A DNA stretch of 64,000 nucleotides from Primula veris (Eukaryota; Streptophyta; Magnoliopsida; Ericales; Primulaceae), in the NCBI GenBank assembly GCA_963682055.1, contig OY821742.1:31219060-31283059 (forward strand), read 5' to 3'. The position numbers and the translations under genes are program-made. Each line of letters starts with the position of its first letter. Positions within the stretch are counted from its first letter, which is position 1. Positions 57,292 to 64,000 of the stretch are shown here, piece by piece. Under the pieces are notes generated by a model. It saw only the letters and a program-made list of their open reading frames with translations, was not told where the DNA came from and searched no databases.

Positions 57292-58599
57292 TCACCTTGT
57301 TTCTTCCACACCAAGAACTTTTTGTTGGATGGTAAACTCACTAATTTGACCTCTAATTCCTATTGAACTACGACCAGATTCTCGTCGTTGCTTCAATTTA
57401 TCTCTGACACTTAGCTTCTCCTCCCACATACCTTTTCCAGCATACACATTTGACATAATCACATCATCACCAGCTCTATCAACCTCCAAATAACTCAACT
57501 TCTCATAAGCTTTACAAGCCAACTCAATGTCTCCTCTAACACCACACGCACCCAACAGAGTTCGCCACATTACAGCGTTTGGACGAATAGGCATACCTAT
57601 AATAAGCTCATAAGCTTCTTTCAAAAGTCCACTTCTACATAAAAGATCAACCATGCAACCGTAATGAGAGAGCCTCGGTTTTAAACCGTAATCCTCAATC
57701 ATGCTTTTAAAGTAACACTTACCCTCTTCAACTAATCCCGCATGGCTACAAGCCATTAAAACCCCAACAAAAGTAACATCGTTAGGACTAATTAAGCCAC
57801 TCATTTCTTCAAAAAGTCTCAAAGCTTCGTTAGCTTTCCCGTTTAAAGCAAGGCCCACGATCATAGACGTCCACGTAGTAACATTTCTTTTCATTTTACT
57901 ACTATTGAATAATATCTTAGCAGCTTCGATATCCCCACATTTCGAATACATATTAATCAGAGCATTATTTAAAGACGAATCCATGTTAACCTTTTTTTCT
58001 TGGCATATATAACGGTGTATCTGTTCGCCTGTATCTAAATCCCCAATATCAGCACAAGCCGACAGAACTACCGTTAGAGTAACTTGATCAGGCTCAAAAC
58101 GACACGTCAACATCTGGTTAAAAATATCAAGAGCTCTACTAGAGTTCCGGTTATTAACATATCCAGATATTAAAGCTGTAAAGCACACGACATTTTTTTC
58201 TAAAATTTCATCAAACACCTTTTGTGCATTTTCAACGTTTCCAATCTTCAAGTAAAACTCAATGAAACACGATCTAAGGAAAATGTTGGGTTCGAAACCG
58301 AGCCTTACGGAAAGGCCATGAATTTGTTTTCCCTCAATGGTTAAATTCTTTTTAATGCAAGATTTGATAGTATATAAAATAGAAAAACTGTCTATTAAAA
58401 AAAGATTCTTTCTGAGTAATTCTTTAAAGAGTTTGAGAACTTGAAAGTAAGAATTGGAGTTTAGGTAACTTTTAAGGGCAAGATTGGGTCTTTTAAGTGA
58501 TTTTAACATACATTGATTTTGGGTTTTAGTTGTTGAAAATGATTTTCTGAAATTACATAGAAATAGAGAAAAATTTAAACGTTTCACGATAATTACCAT
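57292..58599 (-). CDS. PLS-class pentatricopeptide repeat protein with E-type C-terminus
   Basis: Encodes 435 residues in one exon, counted from the first ATG at 58599; the open frame reaches 58623 but begins there with TTG. The basic, hydroxylated N-terminus (IVKRLNFSLFLCNFRKSFST) fits an organelle (mitochondrial) targeting peptide. PPR motifs of alternating P, L and S type run through the middle, with typical phrases such as GKQIHGLSVRLGFEPNIFL, NAQKVFDEILEKNVVCFTAL, LNNALINMYSKCGDIEAAKI and VTFVGVLMACSHAGLVEEGK. The C-terminus (NAVMWRTLLGACGVRGDIEL to VRDKLKQRR) is E-type with no DYW domain. Such proteins bind organellar RNA in C-to-U editing; without DYW a partner supplies the deaminase. 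I recall At1g74400 as a similar protein. A decayed copy lies 0.8 kb downstream, and a P-class PPR gene is divergent from it. Confidence 0.88.
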   Translation of the reverse strand: MVIIVKRLNFSLFLCNFRKSFSTTKTQNQCMLKSLKRPNLALKSYLNSNSYFQVLKLFKELLRKNLFLIDSFSILYTIKSCIKKNLTIEGKQIHGLSVRLGFEPNIFLRSCFIEFYLKIGNVENAQKVFDEILEKNVVCFTALISGYVNNRNSSRALDIFNQMLTCRFEPDQVTLTVVLSACADIGDLDTGEQIHRYICQEKKVNMDSSLNNALINMYSKCGDIEAAKILFNSSKMKRNVTTWTSMIVGLALNGKANEALRLFEEMSGLISPNDVTFVGVLMACSHAGLVEEGKCYFKSMIEDYGLKPRLSHYGCMVDLLCRSGLLKEAYELIIGMPIRPNAVMWRTLLGACGVRGDIELACKAYEKLSYLEVDRAGDDVIMSNVYAGKGMWEEKLSVRDKLKQRRESGRSSIGIRGQISEFTIQQKVLGVEETR

Positions 58600-60456
58600 T
58601 TTTTTTTTTTTGCAAGAAAACAAAAACTATTTTCTTCTGATTATCTTAGGTCTTTATCAGATGTCTGTTTGGCGGTAAATCAATATTTTAAAAAGGCAAA
58701 CCGAGACACTATGTCACTATTTATAGGCCATGTTTGTGGAATATTATAAAAATATATAATTTGTAACTAGCTAATATTATTATTTTGGGGATAGAAAATT
58801 ACACCATTAGTTATACGGTATAAACATGGTATAAGATATAACGTGGATCTCACATTACTGGTAATACTGTATACCATCTTGTATACCATTTCTTGTACCG
58901 CAAACAAACATAATTAATGTTTTCACAATAACTTTCTAAAAGTATTAGAAACGTAAAATTTATGGATGTAAGAAGCATGAAAACTTTATTTTTTTGAGAT
59001 TTTTCGAGGTTGGAATAGAACTGTTTCCCTCTTATACGAGCCCGGTATTTTAAAATAAATATTTAGCTTTAATCTTAAAAGAAAAATTATAATGTTTAGA
59101 TCATAAAAAATTGAGAAATAAGTTAAAAATATAAGCTTCATGGCTCCATCTTATAGCGGTACGTAAACGATAAAGCAAATCAAAATGTAATAATTTGATA
59201 TTAAAAATGACTAGCGGCGCAATTTTTTGTCCGATTATCTCAAACTCATATGTAATTAAAAGAAGCAATGACAATACAGGTACAAAATTAAAAATTACTT
59301 ACCAACTTGTTTAAAAACTAAGTACTTACATATATAATAGTAGTATATCGTAAACGTACAAATTTACGAAAACATCTTACATGTACACATTTACGGAACC
59401 ATGTCGTGCCATATAGCGTAAACTAATGTAAAAACGACATCTCGCAATTGGATATATCTCAGTCGTAGATGTGTCAAGCGAGTATGAGCCATTGAATTAA
59501 TAAAATTTGTGAAATTATATTTATTACCAATCTTCAAAACTAAATCCCTAAAAAGAAAATAGGCTGTAATCATTTAAAATAAAATATTAAACAAAAAAAA
59601 AATCTATAATTCTACTTTTTCTTCTTGCTATGATGCTATCCAATTTGAATAATATAATTATGATAAAAAATTCATACTTATTTAATTTTTTTTAGCAAAG
59701 ACTGATATTATATTAACATAAAATTGGGACCAAACCCAGTTACAACTTTTATATTTACAAAATAATTGCAATAAGAACGTCTCGAAGGGTACAAATTCTT
59801 ATAGATAAACAAGTACACGATTAAGTTTAAAACTGCTACACACTTGCAACAACTATTGTTTTAGGTACATTTTGAGACTTGCTATTTGCTAATAAAACTT
59901 AAAAAAATAGATCCACATCGTCTTAGTAGCCCTCATCTATTTATTTTTTTTTTAGCACAGGATTATCACCCTATTCACCATATACTAGATAGCAAGTTAG
60001 TAAAGAAATAAAGGCATCCAACTCGTGTTCTTCATTTGTCATTTTAAAATGAACATAAAAAGATATAACAATATGATAAGAGGGTATCAAATCATAAAAC
60101 AAATAAATTTAGAAATTTAGACATAAACTTTAATTTAATTTACTAATGTGAAATTGGAAATACCATATATATATATAGGTCATGTTATGAATAGCACGAG
60201 TGAGATTTGGCTAAATTTATTTTCAAATTTTCAATTAAAAAACGTTATATATATTTTTTTGATTTGATTGACACATTTACAGAGTCAAGTTAACATAGGA
60301 TTTTGAGTGTTGCAAGGTTAGCTACCGAGCTTTGTTTTTCTTCTTTTAAAAAACACTGTTTTTAAGATTTTGTAAAATCTGATCACAAGATCAAGTAATC
60401 TCTGTATATATATATATAAGTATAATTTGAGATTAAAAAATTAAAAAAATTGAGCA
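58600..60456. other. Intergenic region between divergent PPR genes
   Basis: No gene. A small inverted repeat at about 58813-58903 pairs ACGGTATAAACATGGTATAA with its approximate complement (TATACCATTTCTTGTACCGC); outer words ATGTTTGTGG (58729) and CAAACAAACAT (58902-58912) may mark the ends of a MITE. A TA run at about 60405-60418 lies some 40 bases before the plus-strand PPR start and may serve as a TATA element. Confidence 0.45.
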
Positions 60457-62289
60457 ATGCACAATCTTCTCCACCTGAAAAACAAACTCACAAAAAAATC
60501 CCCATTTTTTACACCAACAAATTCTTTATCATCATCATCAACCTTAATTATTACAGAAAAAATACTAAATTCCAAAACAGTAAATCAAGCTCTCAAAATA
60601 TTCAACCCATTTTCCAAAACACCACCAAACCCTCAAATTTACTCAGCATTTATACATTTCTTAATTAAAAAACAAATTTATTTGCACGCTAGGTGCTTGA
60701 CGAAAGACCTCATACGAAACCTCCTCAAAACCCGTAAACCACAACACGTGTATATATCCGTTTTCGACTCATTCAAACGTTTGCAAATTGTAGAATCAGT
60801 CCCCAATGTGTTTGGAGTGCTCATTATCGCGTTATCTCAAATGGGTCTCGTAAAAGAGGCGTCTTTAGTGTACCGGAAGTTGGAAAATGTGCCTTCGGCT
60901 CGAGCTATGAACGCGCTTTTAGACGGGCTTGTCAAAAAAAAGGAGTTTGATACAATGTGGAGGTTTTTCGAGGATTTCGTATCACGTGGGGGCTTGCCAT
61001 GCGTGTTTTCGTACGGAATATTGATAAACGCGTGTTGTGAGCAAGGAGATGTAGGAAAAGCGTGTGCATTGCTTGATGAAATGGTTGGGAAGGGAATTAA
61101 GGTGACCGTTGTCATATACACGACTATAATACGTGGTTTGTGTGAAGAAGGTGATATGAACGGAGCCGAAAATATGTTTAGGGTTATGCGAGAGTGTGGT
61201 GTACTACCAAATGTGTACACCTATAGTGTTATGATGAATGGGTACTGCAAAATCACCGATATTGAAAAATCTTTCGCCTTGTATAGAAATATGTTGGACC
61301 AAAGTGTGCTCCCAAATATTGTCACTTTTGGTGTCCTAATTGATTTTCTATCGAAATTGGGCGAACTAACGGTTGCTAGGAGTTACTTTGCCCATATAGT
61401 TAAGTTCGGGTTAAGTCCGAATTTGCATACATACAATTGCTTGATTAATGGATATTACAGGTCAAGCCAACTATCTGAAGCAATGGACATGTATTCAAAG
61501 ATGAGAAGGCTTAATATTCCACCCAACATATACACGTATACAACCATTATGAAGGGTCTTTGTGATAGTGGTAAAACAAAAGAAGCGGATGCTTTATTGG
61601 TAAGAATGAATAACGAAGGAGTCTCTGCAAATTTAGTGACTTATAATACTCTTATTGACGGGTATTGTAAAGAAGGGAACATGGAGAAAGCTGTAGAGTT
61701 ATGTTCTCATATGACAGATAAAGGTATAGCGCCAAATTTAGTAACCTTCTCTGTTCTTATCGATGGTTATTGTAAATTAAGGAATATCAAAGCTGCGATG
61801 GGATTATTTACAGAGATGGTAATCAAAGGCATTGAACCCGATGTTGTTGTCTATACAGCTCTGATCGATGGGAATTTTAAAGACTGTAATACTGAAAGAG
61901 CTCTTCGATTGTATAAAGAGATGATAGAGAAGGGCATTATCCCTAATGTTTTTACAATTAGTTGCTTGATTGATGGGCTTTGTAAAGACGGGAGACTTAA
62001 ACATGCTGTAAAACTCTTTCTAAAGCATAATAAAGGTGAAATTCCTCCTAATCTTGTTACATATACGGCACTGATTCAAGGCTTATGCGATGACGGAAGG
62101 ATATTTAAAGCCAAGAAATTCTTCTTGCATATGCGCTCTTGTGGGTTGAAACCAGATTTGACTACTTATAAAGTTATTATTCGAGGTTTTTCTAGAGTTA
62201 ACCGTTTAGTGGATGTGACGATGTTACAAGCCGATATGACAAAGATGGGTATCGAGCCAAATGAAATAATCTGTCAAGATAAAAGTTGA
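60457..62289 (+). CDS. P-class pentatricopeptide repeat protein
   Basis: Encodes 610 residues in one exon. The N-terminus (about 1-50) is Lys/Ser/Asn-rich without acidic residues at first, consistent with an organelle transit peptide. From about residue 120 to 600 there is a run of about thirteen 35-residue P-type motifs, with textbook phrases such as PNVYTYSVMMNGYCKITDIE, NLVTYNTLIDGYCKEGNMEK, PDVVVYTALIDGNFKDCNTE and PNLVTYTALIQGLCDDGRIF. No E or DYW extension is present, so it is a P-class protein; these bind organellar RNA and affect its stability, processing or translation. Residues at motif positions 5 and 35 (often N, T, D) could be read for the target by the PPR code. Regular YTTII..LC and LIDGYC repeats recall Restorer-of-fertility-like proteins, but At5g61400 (from memory) is an equal or better match. 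An overlapping +2 frame is a shadow. Confidence 0.92.
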   Translation: MHNLLHLKNKLTKKSPFFTPTNSLSSSSTLIITEKILNSKTVNQALKIFNPFSKTPPNPQIYSAFIHFLIKKQIYLHARCLTKDLIRNLLKTRKPQHVYISVFDSFKRLQIVESVPNVFGVLIIALSQMGLVKEASLVYRKLENVPSARAMNALLDGLVKKKEFDTMWRFFEDFVSRGGLPCVFSYGILINACCEQGDVGKACALLDEMVGKGIKVTVVIYTTIIRGLCEEGDMNGAENMFRVMRECGVLPNVYTYSVMMNGYCKITDIEKSFALYRNMLDQSVLPNIVTFGVLIDFLSKLGELTVARSYFAHIVKFGLSPNLHTYNCLINGYYRSSQLSEAMDMYSKMRRLNIPPNIYTYTTIMKGLCDSGKTKEADALLVRMNNEGVSANLVTYNTLIDGYCKEGNMEKAVELCSHMTDKGIAPNLVTFSVLIDGYCKLRNIKAAMGLFTEMVIKGIEPDVVVYTALIDGNFKDCNTERALRLYKEMIEKGIIPNVFTISCLIDGLCKDGRLKHAVKLFLKHNKGEIPPNLVTYTALIQGLCDDGRIFKAKKFFLHMRSCGLKPDLTTYKVIIRGFSRVNRLVDVTMLQADMTKMGIEPNEIICQDKS

Positions 62290-64000
62290 GGTTAGCACTA
62301 GGCCATCAATCATCTCTTGGTTCTTGAGCCAGTTTTTAGTTGCCCAATGGTAGGAAAAGATATTGTGATTTGTTGATCATGCTTTGTTTTCCTCCTTCAT
62401 TGTGATTCTTCCAATTTCTTGGCATTACTTTGATAAGGAATAGAAAGTTGATTAGAACTTTGTAATATTTTGATAGAGGGTGCATGTGTTCTAGGCTTCC
62501 AGCACCATGTAGTGTAGGAATTTCATTTTCAGAAAATTATACAAATAACAAGATTACAAGTTAATTTGCTCGATGACAGGCAAAAAAGGACAAGAAATCC
62601 TGATGGAAAAAGGATCTCATTCATCGTATATATGTGGGAGAGAATTTACATGCCATTTTACTACGGTGTACGGATATATATATCACTTCAACTGGTCCCT
62701 TGCCATTTGTATATACAGTATGTAAAAACTACCAATTGATACCATTTTGCAGAAGTGGCAATTTGCAACTGAGAATCTGAGATATTACGTATTATTCTAA
62801 AAAATAATATAATTAATTTGGAAATTTATTTTGTTCCTGCACTGTTTTCTGTCTGCCTCCCAGATTATCTTTCAGAAGTTGTTTCTGAACTTTATATGAT
62901 CAGAATTCTATTGAGTGGTTCTTTGGGATGAATTTCACTTCCTAAATTGAACATTAAGGAACCAAAATTACTGCAAATTCACAATGAAAAGGAGAAACTA
63001 ACATCTTTCGTTCATGAAGTTCTTAATGTGTTACTTAGTTTTCCGGATACACAAGCTATGGCTTGCATCGCAATCGATGTAAAACATTGTAAAAAACAAA
63101 ACAAATTATGAAGCTGGTAACCATAATCACACATACGGAGGCGAGCAATTTTGATTTGTGAAAATAATCAATGTGCTGATATCCGACCCAACAAGTGTAT
63201 CCTAAATCTAAAAGTCCTGTCAATTTGTCAAATGCAAGTGAACAGCAGTTAATCCCAGAAATTAGATACTCTGTCAATGAGCAATAGTATCTTTTTTTTC
63301 CAGAACACTAGTAATAAAAGGAAAGAATAAAGAAAATCCTCACAACATTTTGATGAAAAGATTAATTCTTTGGGTAACTGAAGATGCCTGGCATGAGGAT
63401 ATAACATAAGTACATTTTATTTTTTAATTAACAATGCAATACACGAGCGAGGAGTAGAGTTTATTGAAAATACGGCAAAGCCAATAAATGGAGCAAAATT
63501 CAAACTCAAGAGTATAAGTACGTGTGAGAAAACCTGTATTCATCTTTACATCTATTAATAATATTGTTACAAGAATAACTTCCGAACAGTTGAAACAGTA
63601 CAAACTCATGCACGATTATTACAAAATGTACACTGATGTGGGACATGTCAACCTTCATATTCATGCTTCTTATCATCTCCGGCAGAGAAGAATTCAACTG
63701 AGTATCAGTCAGGATTCAGGAGCATCTGATATCTTCACAACTCTTTTATTTGCCTGTTTCAAGTATTAGCTTTATTTTAAAGGGCTAGCTACAGAAGGCA
63801 AAAAGATAAATTTGCTTCATTTATCATTGATTAAAAAAAAAAAAAAACTGAACAAATTGGACAATTTTTTGAAGCAGCAGTATGCGATATGACAATATTT
63901 GACTTTGTTGAAGCAATTCCCGCCCAAAGGGAATGCATGCCAATGATACAGTTTTAGTTTTCCATGACCGGCTTTCTACTTAGTGATCCAATTATTGTTT
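62290..64000. other. 3' flank of the P-class PPR gene and unassigned DNA
   Basis: No gene is supported. The first few hundred bases should hold the PPR 3' UTR. Short frames on both strands between 63.0 and 63.8 kb overlap each other and have no recognisable motif. The window ends in unassigned sequence. Confidence 0.5.

Noticed and set aside
58600..58623. Eight extra N-terminal residues of the PLS-class PPR frame
   Set aside because: The codon at 58623-58621 is TTG, not ATG; the poly-Lys stretch comes from a T-run and the first ATG is at 58599.

Overview
This window looks like nuclear DNA of a eudicot plant. It is AT-rich, its genes have introns with GT..AG borders and long spacers, and all intact genes belong to plant families: a malectin-type receptor kinase, a xyloglucan xylosyltransferase, a NEN exonuclease and two PPR proteins. 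The species cannot be fixed from the sequence. I see no rRNA, tRNA, CRISPR or bacterial-type operon.

Layout. 1-9.3 kb is gene-free and repeat-filled: a 470-bp foldback element (3.8-4.25 kb), a probable 2.16-kb solo LTR with an internal 838-bp tandem duplication (5.49-7.65 kb), a CACTA-type terminus (7.7 kb) and a 187-bp MITE (8.1 kb). 9325-14238 is a complete but decayed Ty1/copia element on the minus strand, with 5-bp target duplication, PBS and PPT; its 5' LTR carries a ~590-bp nested insertion. 15.16-16.14 kb holds a previously hidden pseudogene of the SnRK1 kinase alpha subunit (C-terminal exons). 16.7-19.3 kb (minus) is an intronless CrRLK1L receptor kinase of the ERULUS/CAP1 clade. 19.3-25 kb is repeat-rich (poly-G tract, minisatellite, TA tracts, an orphan LTR-element primer site). 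25031-29101 is a full-length hAT transposon whose transposase ends early at a nonsense codon. 30056-31454 is a Harbinger/Tourist-like element with an internal minisatellite. 32.4-35.65 kb is a two-exon gene for a small membrane protein. 38.9-41.1 kb (minus) is an XXT5-like xylosyltransferase. 41.1-45.6 kb holds a Stowaway MITE and other inverted-repeat elements. 45.6-52.9 kb (minus) is a six-exon NEN1/NEN2-type DEDDh exonuclease gene. 55.9-56.5 kb is a decayed partial duplicate of the PLS-class PPR gene that lies at 57.3-58.6 kb (minus). 60.5-62.3 kb (plus) is a P-class PPR gene. The rest to 64 kb shows no gene I can support.

The genes are not a pathway or operon. Their order does recall known Arabidopsis neighbourhoods: ERULUS, NEN2 and a PPR near At5g61350-At5g61400; NEN1 and XXT3 at At5g07710/07720; XXT5 and a PPR at At1g74380/74400. 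This suggests an ancestral block that Arabidopsis split among duplicated segments. These locus numbers are from memory. I found no new multi-gene biological system. The most noteworthy signals are the SnRK1 relic, the PPR duplicate relic, the LTR with a duplicated promoter, nested insertions, and the hidden second exon of the membrane-protein gene.
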